64,000 nucleotides of DNA, taken from Pseudoneurospora amorphoporcata (taxonomy: Eukaryota > Ascomycota > Sordariomycetes > Sordariales > Sordariaceae). The stretch spans positions 1-64,000 of the forward strand of contig MU859145.1 of NCBI GenBank assembly GCA_033297205.1, in the 5' to 3' direction. Positions within the stretch are counted from its first letter, which is position 1; each line of letters begins with the position of its first letter. The position numbers and the translations under genes were made by a program. This document shows positions 10,735-21,451 of this stretch, in pieces. The notes beneath the pieces were generated by a model that saw nothing but the letters and a program-made list of their open reading frames with translations, had not been told where the DNA came from and did not search any database.

Positions 10735-12510
10735 TCAAGCCTTAGGTTCAACCGCCCCTTTCGGCCCAACAAGCTCATGCCGCGTCTCTCTAGTAGGCAA
10801 CACCGCCATCTCCTCCAACTCCAACTGCAAAACCTTATCAACATTATTCTGCACCTTATCCCTTACCTCCTTCTCCTCAAACATGAAACTCAGTTCCTCC
10901 AGTGTGCGGTTATGCGTCTCCGGGAAGAAGAAGTAAACAGCCAAGATCTCCACCATGATCCAGACACAATAAACAATGTAGTACTTCCACCCGATGCTGT
11001 CGAGCGCAATCGGGTTGACGTACGTGTTGAAGAACACGGCGGCGCGCACGCTGAGCTGCTCGACGGCTATTCCTTGCGAGCACTGCTGGAAGGGGAAGAG
11101 CTCGACTAGGTAGGTGTAGGCGAGGGCGTTCCAGCCTATGTTGTAGAAACTATTTTGTGTGTGGTGGTGAGGTTAGTGGTGTACTAGGTAGATAGGAGTA
11201 TGCGATTTGGATGGATTGGATTGGATTGGATTGGGGGGCAAGATGACTTACGGGGAGTAAACGTAAATAAACACCAACACAGGGATAGCTGCCCTCGAAG
11301 AATTCTCGATGCTTGATCTAGCGCTGGCGATGGTCCAGACGATATAAACGACCGCCGTGCCGATGGTGCAAAGCAAGAACATCCTTCATCTTGGAAACCT
11401 GGGTGCAATCAGGGCGATGGGCACCGCGTTGATCAATCCCCAGCAGGTATTACTTAGAATGATCTTCTGAACCGTGTGGTCGTCCGTAATATTCACCAAA
11501 GCCAAGATCTTCTTCATATAGAAACTAAGCAGTCCGTTACCACTCCACTGCGTGAAGAAGCCCATAACGGCCGCAATGGTGAATCGCTTCCGCATGGGCG
11601 CATCGCGAATAACATCCGCCCACACGAATCTGCTCGCTAGTTCCTTTTCCTGGGCAATGGTGCTCTGGATTTGCGCATACTCGAGTCGGACGAATTCCTC
11701 GCCGCCAATACCCTCGCTGTGGTATTTATTCAGGATAGCGAACGCCTCATCGCCACGGTCCTTGGAAATTAGCCACCGTGGTGATTCAGGACAAAAGGGC
11801 ATGAATGCGATTTGGAAGAAACTCGGTACCAGCTGTAACAGACTGGGCAGCCTCCAGGCCCAGGTACTCTTCATCTGGAAAGTGCCATAGGTCGTGCCGG
11901 CAGCGACGATGGCGCCGACGAACCAGGAGGCGTTGAATAGCGAGGTCATGATCGGACGTTCGTTGACGTAGGATAACTCGCCGATCAAGGAGGAGGCGTT
12001 GACGATGGCGAAGGGGATGCCAAAGCCCAGGACCCAGCGCGAGGCGAGAAACATGTCTGAGTTGCGGGCGCCGGCCTGCAGACCGGCACCCATGGACATG
12101 ATGACTGAGGCTAGGAGAGTTGTTCGACCGCGACCGAGATAGTGGCTGATGGTGGGAATGAAGGGGATGGCGCAGAGAGAGCCGAGCGAGTACATTGCGT
12201 TGAGGAGGCCTAGTCGGCCTTTGGTTGGGTTATCGAAGTCTATTGACGGAGTGTACTTTGTTCAGTCAAAGCATTCTTTGATATCGTCGACTTGAAGGGA
12301 CTTACAGTCTACCCAGGACTTTACAGCTTGAAGGCTGTTCATCATGGAAGAGTCGAACCCTGACGTCCATTCTACCCCCAGCCCGCAAAGGATGAGAATC
12401 ACGTAGAGCAAATGAAGGTTCGGTTTCTGATACCATTTTATTGTGTCCGCTTTGGCGAGTTCAGTCATACGTGAATCGCCATGTTCTTCTTCGGCCCCTA
12501 TGATTGCCAT
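10735..12510 (-). pseudogene. MFS sugar transporter with an in-frame TGA (535 codons)
   Basis: Exons 12510-12306, 12239-11252 and 11149-10735 join in frame to 535 codons, the usual length for fungal hexose/disaccharide transporters of the sugar porter family. Familiar landmarks are present: YFDNPTKGRLGLLNAMYSLG formed across intron 1, GRGRTT after TM2, PESPRWLISKDRG after TM6, YSPFYNIGWNALAYTYLVE across intron 2, and PETHNRTLEELSFMFE at the C-terminus. However, codon 353 (11388-11386) is TGA, within the junction APRFPR-stop-RMFLL, where relatives have a basic residue (CGA would need one C-to-T change). No splice pair removes it. As read, the product stops after about eight membrane segments. 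Options are a strain-specific nonsense allele, a recent pseudogene or a sequence error. The strong conservation of both halves argues that the break is recent. Confidence 0.75.
11209..11236. repeat. (GGATT)n microsatellite in a transporter intron
   Basis: Tandem GGATT units, four or more copies ending in a G run, inside the second intron (11251-11150) of the sugar transporter gene. Confidence 0.8.
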
Positions 12511-13997
12511 TTCGAGCGAAGTTCGTTTTCGGGTTCTGGGTGCTCGCTGCGGACAACGCTTGGTGGAGAGTTGAGATGTGGGAGGAGACAACAATCATCT
12601 TGCAGACTGAGGGCTCACCCGATTTTATTTCACCGTCTTGCAGTCAGAGTTGAATAGATCACCACATATTTTTCCTCTCTTGGCAAACTGCTAGTTACCT
12701 GCATCTTGCAGATAGGTCATGTCCGTGATGTTGGTGAAGGGGTTCGACAATCGACATATGTGCAGCCGGGATACGCAGGTTGACGAATGGGATAAATGTC
12801 CGCCGAAGGATGCCGAGACTAAAATGCCTAGGTACTTGGAGTTGCATCCTCCGAGGAAGATGCGGGGTTGAAATCCGGGGTAGTGATGAAGACAGGGTGA
12901 GATGCTCCCGAAGGGTAAGGGAAATGTGACGGAAGACCAGTGTAATGGCGTCCCGGTATTGTATTACATCGAGCTTGTGATACGTAATTGGGAAAGCCGA
13001 CAGCTTGGCTGGGTCGTCAGACTGTTCTCGTGAGATGTGATACGAAGATCGTACTTGGGGTCAGGCAGTCTCAGTGGAGTGTTTGTTACCTGTGCCACTC
13101 AATCCATCTCAAATGCAGGGCAAGCGTTGCTGTAATGGTCCATTGAGAGACAAAGTGTCTTCCCAATGGTCACATGGAATGTCTAACAGGTGTGAGTATT
13201 CTGAACCACCTTACCATACGGCAAATGACTAGAGGTGGTTGGATAAGCCGGCAACATGACTCAACGACAAGTCCGACTGCGACGCAAACGCAATAGACAA
13301 GAGGTGGCATACTAAAGGATACGTGAGAATCTGTTTTTGGATTTTCGCGGCCGCTATGTAGGTGAAAATGGTCGATGAGATCAGGAGCTTATAAATCCTC
13401 CTTTCCGGCCTATACTCCGATCCTGTGCCCAGTGCCTTGAAAGTCACGGGACTCCCGTATCATGGTGTATCTTGGAAGAAGGTGGGTGTAAAGATGGTTG
13501 AATATTGACAGAAACTCTTGATGGATAGTGCAGCACAAGTGATTGAGTAGGTGGAACCAAGGACAGGCTGATGATTTAACCTCTCATACTCCTCCTGGTC
13601 TGACGTAGTGACGAAACCACCCCGAACGTGGAGCATTGCCCAGGTTTCGTATGTAGATCGATAAAGAAGGTCCGCGACATACAGTCCGAAGCACCAACTG
13701 GAGATTGTGCGGCTGAGAGTGCTGTGAAGCCTCTTGTTGTGACCGGTTTGTGCGTGTCCTTCCAAAGCGGACAGCAACTGGGGCTGGTCTTGACGGCCTG
13801 TTGTAGATCGGCCAGAAGACTGACGGTTCAGTGATGTTACGCCGGTATTATCACGGTATAAGTTCGATGGCGGCGGTGGCTAAGGCTCTTCCTTGCGCAA
13901 GGTAGTCAAGTTTGGCAGTCCCGTATTTTGGCACGTTTTGAGGACAGATTGTTGATCGACGTATAGTCTATTCAAGACCCTATTTGCGACCCCAGGT
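12511..13997. other. Intergenic, no gene supported
   Basis: Upstream of the sugar transporter and downstream of guanylate kinase. Minus-strand open pieces at 13229-13447 and 13460-13777 have no recognisable domain and cannot be joined convincingly. The stretch presumably holds the transporter promoter. Confidence 0.45.
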
Positions 13998-14799
13998 TCA
14001 AGCGACAGGCGCATAGACGAACTCCTCGAGCTCCTTGTAGGCCTTTTCGAGATCCTAGAGCGGAGTGTTAGTTGTTGGTAATGCATGTGCCTTGCAGCGA
14101 GGGAGCAACACTTACCTCGTTGACGATGATCTTGTCATGGACACCAGTCTTGCTGAAAGCGAGCTCGTTCTTGGCCTGAGCCAGTCTCTTGAGAATCTCC
14201 TCCTCCTTGTCGGTGCCGCGACCGCGCAGTCTCTTCTCGAGCTCCTCCTCGGATGGGGGAGCGATGAAGACGTAGCGGGCGGGGAAGCCAGAGGCCTGGA
14301 TCTGCTTGACACCCTCCATCTCGATGTCGAGAACGACAACCTTGCCCTTGGCGGACTGCTCCTCGATGGTGGCCTTGCTGGTTCCGTAGAAGTTGCTGCC
14401 GAACTGCGCACTGTTATGGAGACGGGAGTTAGCCTCCAGCTCTTAAGTTCCGTCCCTGGACCAGGTGCATTGCTGTTTTTATTCGTACCTCTCGACGAAA
14501 CCGGCCTTGGCCTTCAACTCCTCGAAAGCCTCCTTGGTGACATAGTGGTAGTCGACGCCATGCTTCTCGCCGGGTCTGGGGCCGCGGGTGGTGTGCGACA
14601 CGGAAAGGGTGAAGGTATCGGGGTGTCTCTCGAAGAGAAGCTTGAAGAGGGTGCCCTTGCCGACGCCAGAAGGGCCGGAGATGACGACGGGGCGGCGGTC
14701 AGGAGGGAGAACTGGCAGCGCAGCCGAGTCAGTATTGGTCGTGTTGGAGGTTCATGGTGTCTTTAGAGTAACGTAGCGGAAAGGCATACTGGGAGCCAT
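13998..14799 (-). CDS. guk1: Guanylate kinase, 4 exons, 194 aa
   Basis: Exons 14799-14790 (only 10 nt), 14711-14489, 14410-14116 and 14054-13998; 585 nt, in frame, 194 residues, the normal family length. It phosphorylates GMP/dGMP with ATP in the cytosol. The P-loop SGPSGVGKGT occupies residues 15-24. The GMP-binding block SVSHTTRGPRPGE, the segment FGSNFYGTS, the LDIEMEGV strand and a lid region with RLRGRGTD are all visible. The first intron follows three codons plus one base, so the ATG is separated from the enzyme body by a 78-nt intron; without it the start would be missed. All introns have GT...AG ends. It is a single-copy essential gene in yeasts. The antisense open frame across it is a codon-bias shadow. 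Confidence 0.93.
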
Positions 14800-15191
14800 T
14801 GTGTGGATCAGACGCGGGGATCGAAGAATAGAGTTGAACAGACGGACTGGGGGGCGCATGGCGGACGGATTCAGGAGCCAAAGCGCGGCGTTGAGTGCTA
14901 TAAAAAGTCGCGATCTGTCAGGGTCGCAGCGCCGCAGCGGGCGGGGAGGCGGCCCCCACTCTTCTTCCCGCGCCCCTGATTCGATCTCCGACTGAGTTTC
15001 AGATGAGGACGGGCTGGTCCGGTCACGGGTACAACCCTAACCCTTTGAGGAGCAGGCGACGGTACAATTTGTGCAACAGCTTGGTACGCTATGACGACAA
15101 CGCCGAAGGAGTCTCTTCTGTCCCAGCCTCCACGTAGCAACAACATTCAGGCCACCAATCGCACAAAGCAGACAAGACAGAAAACACATAT
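14800..15191. other. Intergenic between guk1 and the GFA-like gene
   Basis: About 390 bp upstream of guk1 and downstream of the GFA-domain gene. A plus-oriented TATAAAAA at about 14899-14906 has no rightward gene to serve. No further feature seen. Confidence 0.45.
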
Positions 15192-15695
15192 TCATTCTTC
15201 CTTCTTCTTGCCCTTGCCATCATCTCCCGGTGCTGGGCCATACAGAGCTGGCGCCATGGTCTCATAGCAGTCCCACTGCTCCGGCAACTCCATAACTGCT
15301 GATCGAGTGTAGATATGCCTGGGCTTCATCTCCTTCCAGTCAATTCCACAATCAATAGCTCCGGCCTTGATGGCGACGGCAGGGCGCATGCTGCCATCGG
15401 GGAGCACGCCAGCATGGAAAACGCGCACTCCGCACTTGGGGCAGAAGTAGCAGTGCAACGTGTTGCCGCTGTCGGCGGGATGGGTGAAGACGGAGAGCTT
15501 CGACTCGAGATCGGCCGGTAGAGGAAACATCTCGCTGGCTGGGAAGTAGACTGAGGTGCCAAAGAATGAGGCTGTCTGCTTTCGACAAGACGTGCAATGG
15601 CAGCATGCACTCCCGAGCGGCTTCGACGACGGCGTCTGGAACTTGATGTATCCGCATTCGCAGCTGACGGGGAGTCCCTTGTCGTTGTCTGTCAT
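15192..15695 (-). CDS. GFA-domain (Mss4-like fold) protein, 167 aa
   Basis: Single exon from the ATG at 15695 to the stop at 15192. It belongs to the glutathione-dependent formaldehyde-activating-like family with an Mss4 zinc fold. The cysteines expected for zinc are present: C12-x-C14, then C31, C32, C34 and C37 in ACCHCTSCRK, then C85 and C88 in CPKCGVRVF. The body continues with GAIDCGIDWKEMKPRHIY, typical of the family's C-terminal half, and ends in a Lys/Glu tail. Most fungal members have no demonstrated formaldehyde-related activity, so the enzymatic role is unknown; the fold assignment is firm. Length is normal and no intron is needed. Confidence 0.88.
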   Translation of the reverse strand: MTDNDKGLPVSCECGYIKFQTPSSKPLGSACCHCTSCRKQTASFFGTSVYFPASEMFPLPADLESKLSVFTHPADSGNTLHCYFCPKCGVRVFHAGVLPDGSMRPAVAIKAGAIDCGIDWKEMKPRHIYTRSAVMELPEQWDCYETMAPALYGPAPGDDGKGKKKEE

Positions 15696-16437
15696 GGTTG
15701 AAGGATAAGATGTTCTTCCGGTGGTTGGTGTTGATCCAAGTGTGACGAGGAACGGTGATATTGATACCTGCTTTGGGGTTTTGAGGAGGAAAGAGTTTCA
15801 AGTCCCAGAGAGTGGGGAAGAAACGGGGTATTTACCTCCACGTCCCTCCTCCGATGACGGCCTTTGAAGCTATCGGCACGTCCCGTACCCTAGAGGTAAC
15901 CACGCCCGAAAATGGCAATCTCTCATCCCGAGCCCTCATCCATCTTCTTGGAAGGAAATCGGACATCTGTATCACCGCGATCATGGTAATCATACCAAAG
16001 ACCAACACGCGGTACAGGGAAACATTATGTTACAACAGCCCTCTAGACCGGCGCAGGCTACAGCGTTACTCTACCCCGCACCTGTCAGCCTGGAGAGTCC
16101 CCGTTTGAAACTGTTTCTCTCCTCCCAACAAATCCCAACCTTGCCTTGATCCCTAGAAAGGTGCATTAGGGTAATAACCTGGAACCTTGGAGGGCTATAA
16201 CTTTTTGGTTCTTCTTCGCACTCGACTTCCTCCTTTTCTTCCCACTCAGTCATCTTGACGTAGAGGTAGTTCTCCATCACGGTCATCTATCCTTCCAATC
16301 ATTTACCGGCCACCACACGAACCTTGCTCTTTCGGTAGCCCTCTACACCTTCTGTCTGATATCGTCAGCGCTGCAACCATCGATTTTTCTTCATCGTTCA
16401 GCTGTGTAACTCAACCGACATCATCGCCGTTTCCATT
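15696..16437. other. Divergent intergenic region
   Basis: Lies between the leftward GFA-like gene and the rightward 2EXR-like ORF and should contain both promoters. No specific element is identified. Confidence 0.4.
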
Positions 16438-17216
16438 ATGTCACAAGTCGTCCAGAAGCGCAGGACGATCGATGACCGCAGCTTCGACTGTTATGACGCA
16501 CCGACTTACATAAGTCCCTCGCCCGAAACATCTGAATCAGATGCTCAAACTTGGAGCGGAAACAGCAACTTGGAACAGCCCGCCTGGAAGACGACTTTCT
16601 CGGACCTGCCTCAGGAGCTTCGAGATATGATCTGGAAGGAAGTCTTGCTCGATGAAGACAATCTCAACATCTACAACGAAGGTCAATTCCGAGCCGACGA
16701 TGATCGGTTCCTCAGTACCTATAGATACCTGGTCTATGAGCTCTTGCGAAATACCAGAGACGACCAGGTAATGGTAACCCATGAATAGGGGTCGATGCTT
16801 GGCTCAGATTGCCGCAACGGGCTCGATGCAGATTTCTCTTTAATCAAGCTCCAGGCTGCATTCCCAAACTGCCTAATGGAGCCTTCCGTAAACCATATAT
16901 CCAAGATATCGATGTGGAGACTCGAGATTCAGATATGTTACGCTGCATCATTCAGGCCGCTGATCAGGGTATTTATCTTGTTGACGAGTTTTGGGGAATG
17001 ATTTCATGGACTCAACAGAGTCTTTCCCAGATAGAGCCGTTATTGCGGAAATGGTCAAGAATACTTAGGCGTTTGTTCAGGACCTCTGGGTTGAGGAGAG
17101 CCGCAAAGCGTTCGAAGGAAGGAGAAGCTATGCCTCAAGTCAGAATTGCCATCGAGTTTACAATCATCTGTTGGCCAAGGAGATGTCGACGGTTGACGTT
17201 GGCCTACTCTCTCTAA
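16438..17216 (+). pseudogene. 2EXR/F-box-like protein, reading frame broken
   Basis: The ATG at 16438 opens a 116-codon frame (to 16788) containing FSDLPQELRDMIWKEVL, the conserved opening of the fungal 2EXR (F-box-like) domain. Homologous-looking sequence resumes in another frame from about 16809 (LPKLPNGAFRKPYIQDIDVE-like content, then a Trp-containing helix) and again shifts near 17100. The GT donors at 16768 and 16774 do not join to any visible AG in the phase that would reach the second frame, so a normal intron does not explain the switch. This may be a frameshifted gene or a sequence error; less likely, only the first 116 codons are used. Members of this family expand rapidly in filamentous fungi and have no assigned function. 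Confidence 0.5.
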
Positions 17217-17453
17217 ATACACAACACCGGTTTCCTAAACGAGGGAAAATGGGGGCTCCAAGCGAAGAGGGAAGCAACGGACTCGGTCCTCGTGCAAACA
17301 ATCACTCGGAACAAAGAGGAAGGCAACACCCAATACAAGTTGCGGGGATGCAGGTTAAAAGCCCAGATGTGCTGCTACTGGACTTCACAATAAACACAAC
17401 TCAAGCATCAAAAAATCACCAGCATATCAACGACTATCAGCATTGCTACCGAC

Positions 17454-18608
17454 ATGGATAGTTTATTGGATCAACAAGAATCTCACTTCAACGACACCGA
17501 CCCATTTCTGCACGTGTACCGTCATGCAATTACATTACATCCCAGTCCGCTTTTGCTATCACGATACGGGACCGAGTCTGCTCAGACCAGCCCCAGAAAG
17601 CCTAACGACTGGTCTCCCAACACGCCGACCAAACAGACCTCACTACCACGATCACTAACGCTCAACGATCTTCCGAAGCAAACTCCACGTCGGAACCGCG
17701 GCAATGAAGACACAACGGCAGAATCACGAGTCCTCGTACCTCACCGTGGCACATCAAACATCCCCGCAAAAAGTTCACCAGCGGCCAGCACCACGACACA
17801 GAAAACCGTCACCGTAGCCATGTACGCCGCTAACCACAGGCCATATGAAGTACCCATCAAGTTCTTCCATCAACAAGCCACCAAACGGTCTCGTCTCGAA
17901 CAGATCTTCGCCGGTCAAATGCAAGGAGGGACCGAACTCCTCTCGTGGCTTGATATCGTCCGGCCTGAGCTCTTCACCCAAATCCCCGGCTTCGTTTTTC
18001 CCCCAGGGGATTCCTTTCTCAGTCCCAAAGAAACAATCAACCTCATCGGCGGCCTCACCGATCAACGCGACGTCGAGACATACCGGCTCTCACAGCTGAC
18101 AGCTAAGTTCCTCCGCGAATACTTTGCCAACATGAGCATGGGAGACCGTCCGCTGTTGTACAACCAAGCCCATACAGATGATCAGAAGATCGCTTTCCAC
18201 AAGAGTCAACTCCACGATATCTTCTTCTCGATCCAAGTCCATCGCCGAAAGCAGAACAAGAACATCGTCGGTGATCCAAACAAGGGACTGAACCCGCTGG
18301 TGGCTAGAACAGCGAAGGAGAGGTACATCCAAGGAGCGTGCTTTTACATTCATCCCGCAGTGATGAAGAAGGTTGTTCAGCATGTCGTTGAGGCGCGAAG
18401 GGCCTTTCTGGACAACAAGAAGAAGCAAGCTCAGGCCCAGCCTCGAGGTCTCCCTCAGTCAAGCAGGTCTGGTTCAATTCGATCTCTACGAAAGGCCAAA
18501 AGCTGTGGCTCGATACTCAAAGGAAGCGAAAAACCCAACAGTAACAAGATCATCCCTTTGGTTCCCATTCCAACCGAAGACTGGGGCCGTCGTGACCCCG
18601 AGGCTTAG
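17454..18608 (+). CDS. Hypothetical protein, 384 aa (open frame continues past its TAG)
   Basis: Single exon from the ATG at 17454 to TAG at 18606-18608. I do not recognise the family. Residues 1-125 are Ser/Thr/Pro-rich and probably disordered. A folded-looking part (about 126-330) follows, starting at VTVAMYAANHRPYEVPIKFF and including KEETINL-like and YIQGACFYIHPAVMKKVVQHV segments. The end is basic and Ser-rich (SLRKAKSCGS). There is no signal peptide or membrane segment. The same frame stays open for 95 more codons after the TAG, to 18896, with a protein-like composition (MESLVYMIRSSEFPRLRNVQ), so the full-length ancestor was probably 480 aa. The neighbouring 2EXR-like gene is also broken. 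Confidence 0.65.
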   Translation: MDSLLDQQESHFNDTDPFLHVYRHAITLHPSPLLLSRYGTESAQTSPRKPNDWSPNTPTKQTSLPRSLTLNDLPKQTPRRNRGNEDTTAESRVLVPHRGTSNIPAKSSPAASTTTQKTVTVAMYAANHRPYEVPIKFFHQQATKRSRLEQIFAGQMQGGTELLSWLDIVRPELFTQIPGFVFPPGDSFLSPKETINLIGGLTDQRDVETYRLSQLTAKFLREYFANMSMGDRPLLYNQAHTDDQKIAFHKSQLHDIFFSIQVHRRKQNKNIVGDPNKGLNPLVARTAKERYIQGACFYIHPAVMKKVVQHVVEARRAFLDNKKKQAQAQPRGLPQSSRSGSIRSLRKAKSCGSILKGSEKPNSNKIIPLVPIPTEDWGRRDPEA

Positions 18609-18896
18609 TTGGCCGGATGGGACGTGGAGATGGAGAGCTTGGTTTACATGATTCGGAGCAGCGAATTTCCTCGTCTTCGAAATGTTCAGGAACGCATGCT
18701 TGTGTATTACCAGTTTGCCAGGAGTGTTGATGAGTGGATATGGCGGCTGACGCAGGCTGAGATGAACGCCGGTTTTGAACGGACTGAGAGGAAGGCCGAG
18801 TGTGGACTTGGACAGCCTGAGCCGAAGAGGGCGAGTTGGGAGGCTTGTGACATAGTGGATGCGAAGGATACTACGGAGTTGTTGATTGAGCTTTGA
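18609..18896 (+). other. In-frame 3' extension of the 384-aa ORF
   Basis: Ninety-five codons directly after the TAG, in the same frame, beginning LAGWDVEMES and ending TTELLIEL before a TGA. The lack of an upstream ATG, the helical and charged composition and the exact continuity suggest it was once the C-terminus of the upstream protein. A CAG-to-TAG change (one C-to-T step) would explain it. The stop is followed by TTG, which is not the classic readthrough context CTA. Confidence 0.6.
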
Positions 18897-19463
18897 AGCA
18901 AATGAAATCCTTTTCAGAGTTAAGTTTTGGTCTTTGGGTACAAGTATTTGAACCAGCGTGGTCGGATTTTCTCTGTTACACCGTCATGGGTTCTTGAAGC
19001 TTCCCTGGAAGTGGAGGTCATTTGACGGTTTTCAGACTGTGTTTTGACGGATTGGAAATGCTACCCATCAAAGGCCATAATGGTCAGCAAATGGTATCAT
19101 TATAAAGGGCAGATCATAAACGCCGTTATCAAGCCCTCTTTCTCATCGGGTGAACATGATCCCCTCGTGTACTGTTGGAGTGTCCCAACATCGTATTGAA
19201 GCCCATTTTATGCCAAGACAGAGTGGGGAAGCCAAGGGAAAGCGATCTCCCGTCCCGTCTTTACAAATCGCGATCCGGAGTGACCCACATCGCGAGGAGG
19301 ATACCTCATTTATCAGCTGGTTACATCATCATTCTTTGAAGGAACAACTTAAACTCCTTTACCTAACTTCACTGACAACGTATTCTTTTTCTTTTCATAA
19401 AGAACACAAGGTCCAACTCACAACACTCAAGCTACCTACCTTTCTTCACCACACGATTTCACC
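18897..19463. other. Promoter region of the oxidoreductase gene
   Basis: No gene seen. A pyrimidine-rich stretch with TTCTTTTTCTTTTC lies about 80 nt before the ATG at 19464, typical of fungal transcription start regions, and a TATAAAG sits near 19100. Confidence 0.4.
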
Positions 19464-20631
19464 ATGTCACAGTTCACTCAAACAAAGGAAAACCAGCAGT
19501 GGCACACCCTCGAAGATGGCTTCGATAACCTCACCCGTGGCACCGCGCCCATTCCTACCCCGGGCCAGGACGAGGTGTTAGTTAAGATCAAGGCTGTTTC
19601 GCTTAACTATCGTGATACGGAGGGTATGTCGCTTTTATTTCTTTCCACCCTGTGCTGCCAACAAAGCTGACAACCACCCAGTAACAAACGGCGAATACAA
19701 CCACCACAAAACCCTCTCCAAACGCACCGAGCCCCTAGTCCCCTGCTCCGACGCCCTCGGCATCATCATCGCCCTCGGCCCCGGCGCCGACTCCACCTGG
19801 AAACTAGGCGACCGCGTCCTCTCCACCTTCAACCAATCCCACCTCTCAGGCCAGATCAAGGCGCAGGACATGTCCTCCGGCCTCGGCAAACCCCTTGACG
19901 GCGTGCTGCAGACCTATCGCGTTTTCCCATCCACGGGACTCGTCAAAGCCCCGGAGTATTTGAGTGATGAAGAAGCGAGTTGCTTGCCTATCGCTGCGGT
20001 CACAGCTTGGATGGCTATTTTCGGCATGGAGCCCTTTGGCACCTGGGCCAAGGATGACGGAAAGCCGTTAAAGGGCAAGACGGTCGTTCTCGAGGGTACG
20101 GGGGGTGTAGCTGTTGCGGGGTTGCAGATTGCCAAAGCGGCGGGCGCGACGACGATCGTCACCAGTTCGAGCGATGAGAAGTTGAGGAGAGCGAAGGAAG
20201 AGTTGGGCGCTGATTATGTGATTAACTACAAGACCACGGGGAACTGGGAGGAGAAGGTGATGGAGATTACGGGCGAGAAGGACGGGGCGGATATTATTTT
20301 GGAAACCGGTGGCTCGGGAACGCTGTATAAGGCGCTGGATTGTATCGCGTTTGGAGGGCTGATTTCTTGCATTGGGTATACGTCGGGAAAGGAAGATAAG
20401 GGCGAAGGCAACAGGATGAACCTGAACTTGTTGGCGCTGAGGAGGAATGTGACGCTAAAGGGGATTATTAATGGGCCTAGGGATCGGTTCGAGGAGATGT
20501 GCGAGTTTTATGAGAGGCATCAGATCAGGCCGGTGGTGGACAAGGTGTTTGGGTTTGAGCAAGGCGGGGAGGCGATCAAGTACTTGAGGAGCGGAAGTCA
20601 CTTTGGGAAGGTGGTTGTTAAGGTCCAGTAG
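19464..20631 (+). CDS. Zinc-free alcohol dehydrogenase/quinone oxidoreductase-like protein, 369 aa
   Basis: Exons 19464-19623 and 19682-20631 (58-nt intron), 1110 nt in frame. This is the medium-chain dehydrogenase/reductase superfamily. The N-terminal GroES-like part has PGQDEVLVKIKAVSLNYRD, the usual signature of the quinone-oxidoreductase branch, where the catalytic zinc Cys is replaced. The NAD(P)-binding Rossmann part reads VVLEGTGGVAVAGLQIAKAAG (about residues 187-207), followed by TSSSDEKL and GADYVINYK. The C-terminal segment GIINGPRDRFEEMCEFYERH is typical of the fungal branch. It probably reduces small carbonyls or quinones with NAD(P)H in the cytosol; the substrate is unknown. It is not part of an evident cluster. 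Confidence 0.9.
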
Positions 20632-21451
20632 AGAAGGTTGGTTGGGAGTCAGGAGAATGTTGCGACGTTTGAAGTTGAATAGTCGAACACCGATGACCAG
20701 GACTGTATCAGAATCCGCACATATGTAACTGTTGTTGACTTGAACTGGTGATTTGTGAAGACTAGTCCAGGTGGCAGGGAGACATGACCAAGATTGATCG
20801 TCCGGTGCTGTCGGTAGACCGCGATTACGGTATCCCACATGTTTTGTGCTTGATCGTTTGTTGTAGTCTAGGTAAATTTGTGCTTAGTTCATTCAGCCAG
20901 TCAAACACCTTCATCAGCCACCACTTCCCGTTTATGGCTTTTAATCCTGGCGTACTTTTCCCCTGGCTCTCTTCTGTACGCACAACAATTTCCTCTTGAA
21001 GCTGTATGACATATGTGGTACAACCACCTCGCACGTCCTCAGTCAGTCTGGCTGTGACAAATGTGGTGCCAGTTGCTGTTTGACTTGTAGCAAGCCTATC
21101 CTCCTTTTGAGCTCGAAAATTTCTGATTCGCGTTATACTGCCTATTATGCTTGACCTGACTCCTCTTGACTAGTCGACAGGCAGATTTTATGCTGACAGA
21201 GTCAGCTGACAGGCTACTTGCCAAGCCCATGCAGCACGGAGATACGCAACAGAACAAAAAGGAAGGAAGCCAGGAAAACTCAGCATCATTTGCATTGGAC
21301 GTCTGCAACTTCCACAACATTTACGGCAAGCAACCAAAAAGAAAAAAAAAAAAAAAAAAGAAAAAAGACTGAAGTCACAATCAGTTGAAAGACTCTCGGG
21401 GTATCATTAACCAAGATCTGCAACAAAGACATTACACCTTCCTCCGCTAAA
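20632..21451. other. Convergent intergenic region
   Basis: Lies between the 3' ends of the oxidoreductase and the Dal5-type permease. It holds a poly-A tract near 21336-21367 and no gene. Confidence 0.5.
21336..21367. repeat. Poly-A tract
   Basis: Run of A residues broken by single Gs, located about 85 bp beyond the permease stop codon. Low complexity only. Confidence 0.8.

Noticed and set aside
14065..14766. 233-codon plus frame across guanylate kinase
   Set aside because: Crosses the introns of guk1 and is an antisense codon-bias artefact.
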